Assembly (NCBI RefSeq): GCF_019972815.1
Contig: NZ_BPPA01000006.1
Span: forward strand, 143,652 to 207,651
Reading direction: 5' to 3'
Length of the DNA stretch: 64,000 nt
DNA from: Lactobacillus huangpiensis
GTDB lineage: Bacteria > Bacillota > Bacilli > Lactobacillales > Lactobacillaceae
Shown here: one piece after another, positions 8,786 to 17,866 of the stretch
Layout of the letters: every line of letters begins with the position of its first letter
How positions within the stretch are numbered: the first letter of the stretch is position 1
Made by a program: the position numbers and the translations under genes
The notes under the pieces: model-generated
The model's input: the letters and a program-made list of their open reading frames with translations, nothing else
Told to the model about the DNA's origin: nothing
Database searches by the model: none

Positions 8786-8925
8786 TATCACACTTCCTTA
8801 ACTATTCAATATTACTAAATTAAAATAAAAATAACAAACTCAAAGATTAGTATAACAGTCATTTAAAATTATAACTGTATGAAAAGTTTGGGAGATTAAA
8901 CTAACTAAAAAACTCTAAAAATATT

Positions 8926-11178
8926 TTAAAGCCTGAAATATTGCTTTAGAGCCTTAGCTGTCAAAGTTTTTCCTTTATCAATTAATTGTTCTGGACGACC
9001 AGAAAACATAATTTTCCCACCTTTATTACCAGCATAAGGTCCTATATCAATAATCCAATCTGCTTGTTCAATTAAGCGTAAATTATGTTCAATAACAATA
9101 ATTGTTAATTGATAAGTTGAAATTAAGCTTTTTAACAGATCAATTAAATCTTGAATATTATATTCATGCAGACCACTTGTTGGTTCGTCTAAAACTAAAA
9201 TTTTACTGGACTGTTTTAAAAGAAACTTGGCTAATTTAAGCCGTTGCAATTCGCCACCAGAAAAAGTGTCTAAGGACTGATTTAACTTTATATAACTTAA
9301 TCCTACTTGTTTTAATGCTATCATTGCAGGATTAAGGATAGGATATTTAACAGCAAATTCGGCAGGACTCAAAGCCATCGCTTCTGCAATATTCAAGCAA
9401 TTGACTTTTAAATTTAAAACCTTTTCTGAATAACGTTGTCCCTGACAAGCTTCGCAAACCGTAACAGACTCTCCAATATATGCTAAGTCAAGCTTAAGCA
9501 TCCCCTTGCCTTTACATATCGGGCAAGCTCCCTGACTATTAAATGAAAATAAACCTATTGTTTGATTAGTGGCATCAGCAAAATACTGTCGCAATTTATC
9601 AAAAACATTTAAATACGTTAACACATTTGACCTGTTATTCCCACGAATTTCACGTTGACTTAAAACCGCTGTTTGCGGATACTGTTTTTTTATTATTTTT
9701 ACTAAACTACTTTTGCCCGATCCGGCAACTCCTGTAATTGCTGTTAAAGATTGTTGAGGAATTTTAATGCTTATATCATGCAGATTATTTAGGGATACAT
9801 TACTTATATGATAAAAACTGTTAAATAATTTGGTTTCACTTTTAAGAATACCAAAATTACGCAAGCTTTTTCCTGTTAAAGTATTACTTTGAACTAAGTT
9901 TTTAAAATCACCTGTAAATGTAATATATCCACCTTTTTCACCAGCTAACTCCCCTAAATTAATAATTTTGTCAGCTATTGCCATCACTTCAGGGTCATGA
10001 TCAACAATAATTATTGAATTTCCTTTATCCCGTAATTGCCTAAAAATATTGTTAATTTTTTGAAGGTCATATGAGTGCAAACCTACGCTGGGCTCATCAA
10101 AGATATAAAGCAAGTCGGTCAAATCACTATTTAAATAGTTTGCTAATTTAACTCTTTGAGCTTCTCCACCTGATAAAGAGGCAGTGGTCCTGTTTAAACT
10201 CAAGTACCCTAAACCTGCATTAATTAAATTAGTTATCTGAGCTTCTATTTCTTTTTGAATAAGTTTAGTTTTTTCATCATCAATTCTACTTAGCCAAAGT
10301 TTCAATTCAATTAAACTCATCATACTGCAATCAGCAATATTATTATTATTAATTTTAGCAGAAAGTGCTTTTGCATTTAGCCTTTGCCCATGACAAGCTG
10401 GACAGACCTTCACTTTAACAATCCTCTTTAAATCATTTTGGTATTGAGAATCATTTTTGCTTAAAAAAGTTTGAGTTATCCTGGGGATAAGACCAATATA
10501 CTTCGCACTTTTATGCCATTTTCTCGTTGGGTTTGGTGGTACTTGCTTCTCACCATTCAATAACAGAGTAATTTTTGATTCAGACCATTTTTTTAGTGGT
10601 AAATCATTATCAAAAAAGCCTGACTCAGTATAACGAGTTAATCGCCAACCACCTGGTTGAAAGGTAGGAAAATCTATCGCTCCTTCATTAAGTGATTTGC
10701 TCATATTCAACAAATCCTCTGGAATAATTTCTCTAACTTCTCCTAATCCTTGGCATCTGGGACACATGCCCACTGGATTATTAAAAGAGTAGTTCATTGA
10801 ATAACCAATAAACGGCTTTGCCAAACGTGAAAACAACAATCTCAATGCTGAATAAATATCAGAATAAGTACCAAGAGTTGAACGCTTGTTGTTTCCGATA
10901 CCTTTTTGATCAACTACTACAGTAAATGGCAAATTTTTAATTTTATCAACTTCAGGTTCTTTAAAATGAGGTAAAAGTTGTTGAACATAGGCGCTGTATG
11001 TCTTATTCACCTGCCTTTGAGCTGCTGCTGCAATAGTCGACAATGCCAGTGAGGATTTGCCAGCGCCAGATAAGCCGGTAATAACGGTAATTTTATTTTT
11101 GGGAATTTCAACCGAAATATTTTTTAAATTATTTGTATGTGCACCTTCAATAATTATTGGTTTACTACTCATTTCCAA
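8926..11178 (-). CDS. UvrA-like ABC ATPase, short class (UvrA2/DrrC-like)
   Basis: The protein has 750 residues, against about 940 for housekeeping UvrA. It has two ABC cassettes with Walker A GLSGAGKSS (near 34) and GVAGSGKSS, two ABC signatures (SLSGGEAQR and TFSGGELQR), and Cys-pair zinc motifs (CPRCQGLG, CPACHGQR, CPICKGKG, CEACQGQR). The length deficit matches UvrA2-type proteins, which lack the UvrB-binding region and are linked to resistance to DNA-binding drugs rather than general excision repair. It starts 14 bases inside the end of the MarR gene, so the two are translationally coupled. Confidence 0.88.
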   Translation of the reverse strand: MEMSSKPIIIEGAHTNNLKNISVEIPKNKITVITGLSGAGKSSLALSTIAAAAQRQVNKTYSAYVQQLLPHFKEPEVDKIKNLPFTVVVDQKGIGNNKRSTLGTYSDIYSALRLLFSRLAKPFIGYSMNYSFNNPVGMCPRCQGLGEVREIIPEDLLNMSKSLNEGAIDFPTFQPGGWRLTRYTESGFFDNDLPLKKWSESKITLLLNGEKQVPPNPTRKWHKSAKYIGLIPRITQTFLSKNDSQYQNDLKRIVKVKVCPACHGQRLNAKALSAKINNNNIADCSMMSLIELKLWLSRIDDEKTKLIQKEIEAQITNLINAGLGYLSLNRTTASLSGGEAQRVKLANYLNSDLTDLLYIFDEPSVGLHSYDLQKINNIFRQLRDKGNSIIIVDHDPEVMAIADKIINLGELAGEKGGYITFTGDFKNLVQSNTLTGKSLRNFGILKSETKLFNSFYHISNVSLNNLHDISIKIPQQSLTAITGVAGSGKSSLVKIIKKQYPQTAVLSQREIRGNNRSNVLTYLNVFDKLRQYFADATNQTIGLFSFNSQGACPICKGKGMLKLDLAYIGESVTVCEACQGQRYSEKVLNLKVNCLNIAEAMALSPAEFAVKYPILNPAMIALKQVGLSYIKLNQSLDTFSGGELQRLKLAKFLLKQSSKILVLDEPTSGLHEYNIQDLIDLLKSLISTYQLTIIVIEHNLRLIEQADWIIDIGPYAGNKGGKIMFSGRPEQLIDKGKTLTAKALKQYFRL

Positions 11179-11596
11179 TCCGGTCTTTCCTTAAAACAGC
11201 AATTAGTTTATTTGCTAATAAAACAAATTGTTCTTGTTCTTTCTTGGACCAAATTTTTTGAGCCTGATTATATAGTTCGCCATGCTTTTCAGCAATATCA
11301 TCCATAAAAGCAAGTCCTTTTGCAGTAATTTCTGTTATCAGTTCTCTATGATCTTGTATGTCTGGGGTTTGCTTGATATAGCCTAATTTTCTTAATTTGG
11401 TAAAATTTTTGGATAATTTCGCCTGCTTAATTCCAAGTTGCCGGCTTAAAACGGTTGGTTTGCAAGCATGATCCTGCAAAACGCTCAAAATATCATATTG
11501 CAACCAGTTAATTTGTCCTGGATTTACCAAATTTCTTTCAGCAACCAACTCACACTGTAAGTCCATTAATGTCTGGTATAACTTATTATTTTTCAT
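11165..11596 (-). CDS. MarR-family transcriptional regulator
   Basis: The protein has 143 residues. It has a winged helix with VLSRQLGIKQAKLSKNFTKL and the wing QTPDIQDHRELITEITAKG, typical of MarR proteins that sense phenolic or toxic compounds. AAGGAAAT precedes the ATG. It is the first gene of a two-gene operon with the UvrA2-like ATPase, behind an unusually good promoter, and is likely a repressor of that operon relieved by a drug-like ligand. Confidence 0.9.
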   Translation of the reverse strand: MKNNKLYQTLMDLQCELVAERNLVNPGQINWLQYDILSVLQDHACKPTVLSRQLGIKQAKLSKNFTKLRKLGYIKQTPDIQDHRELITEITAKGLAFMDDIAEKHGELYNQAQKIWSKKEQEQFVLLANKLIAVLRKDRIGNE

Positions 11597-11631
11597 TATA
11601 ATTTCCTTTTATTAATATTTTCTATTTAGAA

Positions 11632-11660
11632 ATTATATCTATAGAGAAATAAATTGTCAA
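11632..11660 (-). promoter_or_regulatory. Consensus promoter of the MarR-UvrA2 operon
   Basis: TTGACA and TATAAT (both perfect) are separated by exactly 17 bases on the minus strand. The self-complementary TCTATAGA sits between them, against the -10, and is a possible operator core. So strong a promoter would need tight repression. Confidence 0.85.
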
Positions 11661-11696
11661 ACTTCTAATTTACCTAATAAGTAAATTAATCAATAC

Positions 11697-11726
11697 AAAA
11701 ACCGCAGCTTTTACGCTAACGGTTTT
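11697..11726 (-). terminator. Terminator ending the frl-opp-clbS operon
   Basis: AAAACCG pairs with CGGTTTT, with an inner AGC/GCT pair, and a T run follows on the minus strand. It lies 10 bases past the stop of the ClbS-like gene. Confidence 0.8.
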
Positions 11727-11735
11727 AATAAGCCC

Positions 11736-12269
11736 TTATTTCAAGGATCTTTGATATTTTCGTAACTTTTTTAAAGCCCATTCATAATGACTGCAAGTAT
11801 TTGCAATGAAGTAAGTACCTAATGCATTATTACCAGTCCAAGGAAAAACATTTTTTTGAAAGAGTTGCTCTTCCGTATAGGTATCAAGCAAAGCCATGGT
11901 TTGCTTATGACTAGTCGCTAGCATTTTTTCTGCTTCTGCAAGTGGCGTAGATTGGTGCTTTTGCCAAAATTCTTGATTCATTTCACCATAATTACGCCAA
12001 TTATACCCTTCAGGCAAAAATTCTTTGTCTTCACCGGATTGATTGCTTTTAACCCACTCTAGCAACAATTTTTGCCATTCATATAAGTGAATCAAAACAT
12101 CACGTACATTATTATCTCTCTTCCAATGGGCTTCTTTTAATTTACTCGTATCAAAATTGAAACTGCCAGTGCGAGCATCCTCTGGCAACTTAGCGATTAA
12201 ATCAACTATCTTCTGGTATGACGAATTACTTGCATCAACTAATTCTTGCTTGGTTTTAGGACGTGGCAT
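11736..12269 (-). CDS. ClbS/DfsB-family four-helix-bundle protein (DinB-like superfamily)
   Basis: The 177-residue protein begins MPRPKTKQELV and contains VRDVLIHLYEWQKLLLEW and a C-terminal THYEWAL-like helix (SHYEWALKKLRKY), which match the ClbS/DfsB (DUF1706) pattern. ClbS protects colibactin producers from their own toxin; most homologues have no known role. AAAGGAAAA precedes the ATG. It lies 62 bases after oppF, with no terminator or obvious promoter between, so it is probably the last gene of the frl-opp operon. Its job there is unknown; handling of reactive carbonyls or glycated by-products is only a guess. Confidence 0.78.
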   Translation of the reverse strand: MPRPKTKQELVDASNSSYQKIVDLIAKLPEDARTGSFNFDTSKLKEAHWKRDNNVRDVLIHLYEWQKLLLEWVKSNQSGEDKEFLPEGYNWRNYGEMNQEFWQKHQSTPLAEAEKMLATSHKQTMALLDTYTEEQLFQKNVFPWTGNNALGTYFIANTCSHYEWALKKLRKYQRSLK

Positions 12270-12331
12270 CTATTTTTCCTTTTCTTGATAATATTAAAAA
12301 TTTATTTATCAATATTTTATCATAAGGAGTT

Positions 12332-13234
12332 TTACTTAGTCCACGACCCATCGTCTATTGCATAGTGACCATTGCCTAAATCTGCCATTTCTTTATTTTC
12401 ATATTGTTGTCTAAATGCATGATAATTTGATAACTTTTTATTTTGTTCTGCTATTGGATTAGTAGTGGGGATAGCAGTTAACAAACTTTTTGTATAAGGA
12501 TGCACAGGATCGTCAAAAATTGCTTCTGTTGGCCCAATCTCGACAATATGTCCCAAATGAATTACTCCTATATGACTTGAAATATGTTTGACCATTGCCA
12601 AGTCATGGGCAATAAAGAGCATGGCACTGCCACTTTCTCTTTGTATTCTTTGAAGAAGATTAACAACTTGAGCTTGTACTGAAACATCTAGAGCAGAAAT
12701 AGCTTCATCTGCAATAATAAGTCTGGGATGCATGATAACTACTCTGGCAATACCAACTCTTTGTCTTTGTCCACCTGAAAGTTCTTGCGGGTAGCGGTTA
12801 ACAAATGATGAGTCAAGGCCCACTACTTTTAACATTTCAATAACTTTTTGCAGTTTTTCATCCTTAGATAATTTAGGATAATGAATATCAAGACCCAGCT
12901 TGACTATGTCACCAACTTTTTTACGAGGATTTAGTGAAGACATAGGATCTTGAAAAATCATCTGCATGTCTTTACGCAACTTAGCAGTCTGCTTTTTACT
13001 TAGTTGACCTGCTATTTGTTCACCTTCAAAAATTACTTCACCTGCAGTAGGCCAATAAAGACGAATAATAGAGCGTCCAATAGTGGTCTTTCCACTTCCT
13101 GACTCACCTACCAGACCAAAAGTTTCACCATTAGCAATATTAAAGGAAACATCATCTACCGCTTTAACTACTTTTTTATTTGCAACTGGAAAATATTGCT
13201 TTAAATGATGAACTTCAAGGATATTTTTAGTCAT
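12332..13234 (-). CDS. oppF: Oligopeptide-type ABC transporter ATP-binding protein OppF
   Basis: The protein has 300 residues. Walker A is GESGSGKTT, the signature LSGGQRQR and Walker B LIIADE, and the Opp/Dpp C-terminal extension begins [18 protein letters not shown]. It is the second of the two ATPases that drive uptake through OppB/OppC at the inner membrane face. It lies 3 bases after oppD. As part of the frlB-frlD-opp operon it probably powers import of glycated peptides or amino acids, although general peptide uptake cannot be excluded. Confidence 0.92.
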   Translation of the reverse strand: MTKNILEVHHLKQYFPVANKKVVKAVDDVSFNIANGETFGLVGESGSGKTTIGRSIIRLYWPTAGEVIFEGEQIAGQLSKKQTAKLRKDMQMIFQDPMSSLNPRKKVGDIVKLGLDIHYPKLSKDEKLQKVIEMLKVVGLDSSFVNRYPQELSGGQRQRVGIARVVIMHPRLIIADEAISALDVSVQAQVVNLLQRIQRESGSAMLFIAHDLAMVKHISSHIGVIHLGHIVEIGPTEAIFDDPVHPYTKSLLTAIPTTNPIAEQNKKLSNYHAFRQQYENKEMADLGNGHYAIDDGSWTK

Positions 13235-13237
13235 TGC

Positions 13238-14302
13238 TTATGATGCCCCCTTCATTTTTAAAATTCTCTTTTGCAAAACTGCTGGAATTGGTACTTTGGG
13301 AGCTCTTTTATCTAAGAGCCAAGTTGCAGCATAATGGTGGTCATTAATTTTAAACATTGGCGGTTGTTTTTTAAAATCAATGTTTAAGGCATACTTATTT
13401 CTGGGAGCAAAAGCATCTCCAACAATCGGTTGTGTTAAGTCTGGAATCGTTCCGGCAATAGTCGGTAATTCGTCAACCTTCTCATTGATATCAGGTACTG
13501 ATTCAAGCAGACCCCAAGTATATGGGTGACGAGGTTCAAAAAAGATATCTTGGCTCGTTCCAGTCTCAACTATTTTTCCAGCATACATGACGTTCACATA
13601 TGTTGCAATATTGGCAACCACCCCTAAATTATGGGTGATAAAAATAACAGATAATTTCCTGCTCTTTTGTATATCTTTAATCAGGTTCAAAATTTTAGCC
13701 TGAATAGTAACATCCAAACCCGTAGTTGGTTCATCACAGATCAGTAAACTGGGATTCCCGGCCAACGCAATGGCGATAACAATTCTCTGTCTCATTCCCC
13801 CAGAAAGTTGATGTGGATATTGGTTCTGAACAACCTTCATGTTTTGAATGCCAACGGTTTCAATTAAATTAAGCACCCGTTCGTTGATTTGATCCTTGTT
13901 CATCTCAGGATGAGAAGCCTTTACTGCCTCAGCGATTTGCTTATTAATTTTCATGGTTGGATCGAGAGAAGTCATTGGGTCTTGAAAAACCATTGCTATT
14001 TCTTTGCCCTTAATATGATTTTGCATAATCTTAGGACTAATTTTTAATAAATTAACTGTTTGTGGACCATTTTCAGTCTGGTAAGTGAAATTGATCTCAC
14101 CGGATTTAATTATTTGATTGGCTTCTTTTTCGCCCATGATTGGCTTTACACTAGCTGACTTGCCACAACCGGATTCACCAACTAAAGCAACTGTTTCACC
14201 CTTTTTTACCTGATAACTTATTCCTCTGACAGCTTGCACTTCTCCGTGATCGGTATGATAGGCTACTTGTAAATTTTTTATTTCTAAAACTGTTTCGGTC
14301 AT
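13238..14302 (-). CDS. oppD: Oligopeptide-type ABC transporter ATP-binding protein OppD
   Basis: The protein has 354 residues. Walker A is GESGCGKSA (alanine where S or T is usual at the last position), the signature LSGGMRQR and Walker B LLICDE. The C-terminal oligopeptide/dipeptide domain contains HPYTWGLLESVPDIN. Compared with other Opp ATPases there is an extended segment after Walker A (GEKEANQIIKSGEINFTYQ). It pairs with OppF. It lies 8 bases downstream of oppC. Confidence 0.92.
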   Translation of the reverse strand: MTETVLEIKNLQVAYHTDHGEVQAVRGISYQVKKGETVALVGESGCGKSASVKPIMGEKEANQIIKSGEINFTYQTENGPQTVNLLKISPKIMQNHIKGKEIAMVFQDPMTSLDPTMKINKQIAEAVKASHPEMNKDQINERVLNLIETVGIQNMKVVQNQYPHQLSGGMRQRIVIAIALAGNPSLLICDEPTTGLDVTIQAKILNLIKDIQKSRKLSVIFITHNLGVVANIATYVNVMYAGKIVETGTSQDIFFEPRHPYTWGLLESVPDINEKVDELPTIAGTIPDLTQPIVGDAFAPRNKYALNIDFKKQPPMFKINDHHYAATWLLDKRAPKVPIPAVLQKRILKMKGAS

Positions 14303-14310
14303 AATTTTAC

Positions 14311-15219
14311 CTAACTTCCTTCAATAGCATCCCGTAAGCCATCCGCAATAATATTAAAACTCAGCATAATTAGTGCTAAAAACAATACGGGGAAAATGAC
14401 CATGTATGGATAAACGATAGCCTGGGTATAACCATCATTAATCATTGTTCCTAATGAAGCTAATGGTGCCGGAACACCTAAACCGATAAAGGCTAAGAAT
14501 GCTTCCAAAAAAATTGCGTTCGGAATAGATAACATAAATGTGGTAATTATTTGTCCTAATGTATTAGGCAAAATTTGAGAGAAAATAATTTTAATATCAG
14601 ATTCTCCCATTGTCTTTGCTGATAAAACATACTCGCTGGTTTTTAGTTCCAACACCTGTGCTCGAACTATTCTACTCATATTAATCCAGCCGACAATCAT
14701 CATCGCAGTAATTATGCTTACTAGACCTGGCTTCATGACCAGAACAAGCAAAGTCACAATAATGATCATAGGAATAGTACTAAGAATTTCTGTTATTCTT
14801 TGCATGAATAAATCAATTTTGCCACCAAAATATCCTGAAATCAGGCCATAACTAGTACCAATAACCAGATCAATTGCCATAGCCACTAGAGCAACCCTTA
14901 GTGAAACTGAAGTACCAGCAGCAACTCTTACAAAAATATCTCTGCCTAAGTTATCTGTTCCAAACCAATGACCATTAACTCCAGGAGCTAAATTAGACTG
15001 GTTAGGATATGGTGTAGTGGGTGAGTATTGACTAAGGTAAGGCGCCAGAATGGCTATTAAAGCAATAATAATTAAAACAACTGCGCTAATCACCGCACCT
15101 TTATTTCTTAAAAAGCGATGCCAAACCAACTGCCCATATGAATAAGATTTACCGGAATAATGGTCAACTGTTTCAGATTTATGGGCAAATTCAAAATCAT
15201 TATTTTCTATATTAGTCAT
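14311..15219 (-). CDS. oppC: Oligopeptide-type ABC transporter permease OppC
   Basis: The protein has 302 residues: a cytoplasmic N-terminus, a membrane segment near 35-60, the extracytoplasmic loop HWFGTDNLGRDIFVRVAAGT typical of OppC, and further membrane segments. The EAA-type loop MGESDIKIIFSQILPNTLGQ contacts the ATPases. Together with OppB it forms the channel. It lies 2 bases after oppB. Confidence 0.93.
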   Translation of the reverse strand: MTNIENNDFEFAHKSETVDHYSGKSYSYGQLVWHRFLRNKGAVISAVVLIIIALIAILAPYLSQYSPTTPYPNQSNLAPGVNGHWFGTDNLGRDIFVRVAAGTSVSLRVALVAMAIDLVIGTSYGLISGYFGGKIDLFMQRITEILSTIPMIIIVTLLVLVMKPGLVSIITAMMIVGWINMSRIVRAQVLELKTSEYVLSAKTMGESDIKIIFSQILPNTLGQIITTFMLSIPNAIFLEAFLAFIGLGVPAPLASLGTMINDGYTQAIVYPYMVIFPVLFLALIMLSFNIIADGLRDAIEGS

Positions 15220-15221
15220 AA

Positions 15222-16154
15222 TTATTTGCCCTCATCTAATCTAATACGCGGATCTATTAACCCATAAAGAATATCAACTATTAACATAATACTAATAAAA
15301 AACACTGCATAAAAGAACGTTATGCCTAAGACTACATTGTAGTCATTAGCTTGTATAGCACTGATATACAATGTTCCCAAGCCTGGAATAGCAAAAGCTT
15401 TTTCAATTACCATACTCCCGGCAATTAGGTCAATCATCAGTGGTGCTAATACTGTAATAACTGAAATTAAAGTGTTTCTGATAACATGGTGTCCGATCAA
15501 CTGGAACTTTTTAATTCCTTTTGAATCCGCTAAACGATAATAATCAGAATTCATAATATCAATCATGTCATTTCTAACATATCGCTCAATACTTGCCATA
15601 GTAAAAGTACTCAATGCTATTGTAGGCAGAATACTTGATACAAATGGTTGTGTTGGTTGGTATGTTCCTGGAAAGACCATTAGTTTATAAGAAAATATGA
15701 TTGACACGATCAATGCTACTACAAAGTTAGGAAGACTTATTCCCAAAACAGAAATGCCAGTCATTAAGTTATCCCAAATTGTACCTTTTTTGATTGCTGC
15801 CAAAATTCCCATCAGAAAGCCTAAAACTGAACCTAGTACAGTAGCCTGTAAACCTATCTGGAGTGAAATGGTAAAATGCTGCAAAATCATTGTAGTAACC
15901 GGCGTATTAACTTGAACGGTATACGAAACACCGAAGTCACCAGACAACATATTTTTCAAGTAATTAAGAAACTGCAGTGGCACTGGACCGTCTAAACCAT
16001 ATTTATGATAAAGTGCCGCTACTTGAGCATGTGACATTTTTTCATCATTAAATGGAGAACCAGGCATTGCCTTTTCCATAATAAAAAGAATCAAAGTAAT
16101 CAAAAATAATGTAATCACTGCGATTAATATTCTTTTTAAGACATACTTTTTCAA
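15222..16154 (-). CDS. oppB: Oligopeptide-type ABC transporter permease OppB
   Basis: The protein has 310 residues and six predicted membrane segments, with the first at residues 7-27. The OppB-specific loop reads KYGLDGPVPLQFLNYLKNML followed by SGDFGVSY, and the ATPase-contact loop is KGIKKFQLIGHHVIRNTLIS. It is the first permease gene after oppA, separated by 77 bases that contain a hairpin. It forms the transmembrane pathway with OppC. Confidence 0.93.
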   Translation of the reverse strand: MKKYVLKRILIAVITLFLITLILFIMEKAMPGSPFNDEKMSHAQVAALYHKYGLDGPVPLQFLNYLKNMLSGDFGVSYTVQVNTPVTTMILQHFTISLQIGLQATVLGSVLGFLMGILAAIKKGTIWDNLMTGISVLGISLPNFVVALIVSIIFSYKLMVFPGTYQPTQPFVSSILPTIALSTFTMASIERYVRNDMIDIMNSDYYRLADSKGIKKFQLIGHHVIRNTLISVITVLAPLMIDLIAGSMVIEKAFAIPGLGTLYISAIQANDYNVVLGITFFYAVFFISIMLIVDILYGLIDPRIRLDEGK

Positions 16155-16190
16155 TTTTTTCCCTCCAATCTTCCTAAATAAGCAAACAGA

Positions 16191-16209
16191 GCTGAGATTG
16201 TATCCCAGC
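16191..16209 (-). terminator. Intercistronic hairpin between oppA and oppB
   Basis: GCTG-GAT pairs with ATC-CAGC around a TGT loop, with one internal mismatch. There is no strong T run, so it is more likely a partial terminator or an mRNA-stabilising hairpin that raises oppA over the permease genes, a common pattern for binding proteins. Confidence 0.45.
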
Positions 16210-16231
16210 CCTATTAATACTTTTAATGAAA

Positions 16232-17851
16232 TTATTTAATTGAAGCATATTTGAAGAAGAACGATACGCCGGCTATATGCATTGGCAGTCCTTTAATATT
16301 TGCTCTTTGCAAAACTGGTGCACCAATCTGATAAAGCGGTGGGCAAGAAGCACTGTTAATTAGGATATTATTTGCTTTAAGAAGCAATTTGTATCTCTTA
16401 GCTTGATCAGTAGTTTGGTCAGATTGGGCCATTAACTTATCAAATTCTGAATTTTTCCAGCGACCATAATTACTATCATTCTCAGATTGATACATACTTA
16501 AAATTGCTGTTGGATCTGCATAATCAGGTCCCCAGCGTGTCAGTGTGACATCATAAGTTGCTTTTGACATCTTATCATTCCTAGTCTTCTTTGCTACTTG
16601 TTGCAGTGTTACTTTCATTCCTGGAAGATTTTTCTCCACCTGTGCCTTAACATAAGCTGCTACATTGGCATAAGAAGGATCACTGTCATCATAAAGCAGG
16701 GTAAATGAACGCAGGTTAGTTGCTTTTTTGGCCTTATTCCAATACTTTTTAGCTTGAGCTGGTGAGTATTCTGACAAATTAGTGGTTGATTCATCCGCAA
16801 AATCTTTGCCATTTGTAGGATTTTTAACCAAATTTTTCATAACCATTGAATGAGAAGGAATTGAACCATCCTTCAGAATATGAGTAGTAATTTCTTTACG
16901 GTTAATACTGGAAGATATAGCTTTACGAAGGTCAGCATTATCTAGTCCAGGCTTTTTCAAATTAAACATGAGATATTGAGTAAAGTTACCAACATCATTC
17001 TTAAAATTCTTATCTTTCCGATACTTAGAAACAAGCTGACCACTTAAGTGAACATAGTCTGCACTGCCATTTTCGAATGCAATAGCTGCCTTTTCCGGGT
17101 CCGTAATAATATCAAGCTTAACATTCTTAATTTTGACATTCTTGGCATCCCAATATTTAGGATTTTTAACTAACTGGATAGTGTTATCACCTAATTTCCA
17201 ATCCTTGATTTGGTAAGGACCAGAGTAAATTAAATGATTTGAATCTTGTGCAAATTTCTTTCCTACTTTTTCAAAATATTTTTGGTTAACAGGAGCAAAA
17301 TCACTGAATGCCAGCAATTTGTTCATATAAGGTACAACATGATCAAGTTGAACAACTAAAGTTTTAGGACCTGTGGCCTTAACACCCAATGACTTGACTG
17401 GCTTCTTTCCAGCTACAATGTCATTAGCATTTTTAATTCCAGCCGCACCTGGCTGGAAATTAAATGCTGAGGCTATCTTAGGATCTGACAGCCGACGCCA
17501 GGCAAAAACAAAATCATTAGCCGTAACTGGATCACCATTTGACCATTTAGCATTTTCACGAATTGTATAGGTCTTGGTTAGTCCATGATTGCTCGTTTTA
17601 ACTTTAGAAGCCAAAGCTAATTGAGGTTTATCATGGTCATCAATGGTATAAAGCCCTTCTGTAGTGTTAGCAACAACAGTTACAGAGGTGTTTTGATACG
17701 CTAATATTGGGTCAAGAGAATCCACCGTAGTATTTTGAACAACAGTAATTTTATCTTGATTTTTTGTACCAGAACTAGAATTTTTCTGGCATCCTGTTAT
17801 CAACAAGCCTACACATGCAATTGCAGTTGCAAACAATGCACTTTTTTTCAT
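16232..17851 (-). CDS. oppA: Peptide/Amadori-product ABC transporter substrate-binding lipoprotein OppA
   Basis: The protein has 539 residues. The lipoprotein signal is MKKSALFATAIACVGLLITG followed by the lipidated Cys21. The mature part has the SBP family 5 pattern (LDPILAYQNTS near the start, YTIRENAKWSNGDPVTANDF, LTRWGPDYADP near the end). It would capture ligand at the outer membrane face and deliver it to OppBC. I use ATG at 17851; the frame reaches a GTG three codons earlier, but AAAGAGTG is better spaced for this ATG. It sits 15 bases after frlD, which suggests its ligand is a fructosyl-amino acid or glycated peptide. Confidence 0.9.
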   Translation of the reverse strand: MKKSALFATAIACVGLLITGCQKNSSSGTKNQDKITVVQNTTVDSLDPILAYQNTSVTVVANTTEGLYTIDDHDKPQLALASKVKTSNHGLTKTYTIRENAKWSNGDPVTANDFVFAWRRLSDPKIASAFNFQPGAAGIKNANDIVAGKKPVKSLGVKATGPKTLVVQLDHVVPYMNKLLAFSDFAPVNQKYFEKVGKKFAQDSNHLIYSGPYQIKDWKLGDNTIQLVKNPKYWDAKNVKIKNVKLDIITDPEKAAIAFENGSADYVHLSGQLVSKYRKDKNFKNDVGNFTQYLMFNLKKPGLDNADLRKAISSSINRKEITTHILKDGSIPSHSMVMKNLVKNPTNGKDFADESTTNLSEYSPAQAKKYWNKAKKATNLRSFTLLYDDSDPSYANVAAYVKAQVEKNLPGMKVTLQQVAKKTRNDKMSKATYDVTLTRWGPDYADPTAILSMYQSENDSNYGRWKNSEFDKLMAQSDQTTDQAKRYKLLLKANNILINSASCPPLYQIGAPVLQRANIKGLPMHIAGVSFFFKYASIK

Positions 17852-17866
17852 AAATATCACTCTTTT

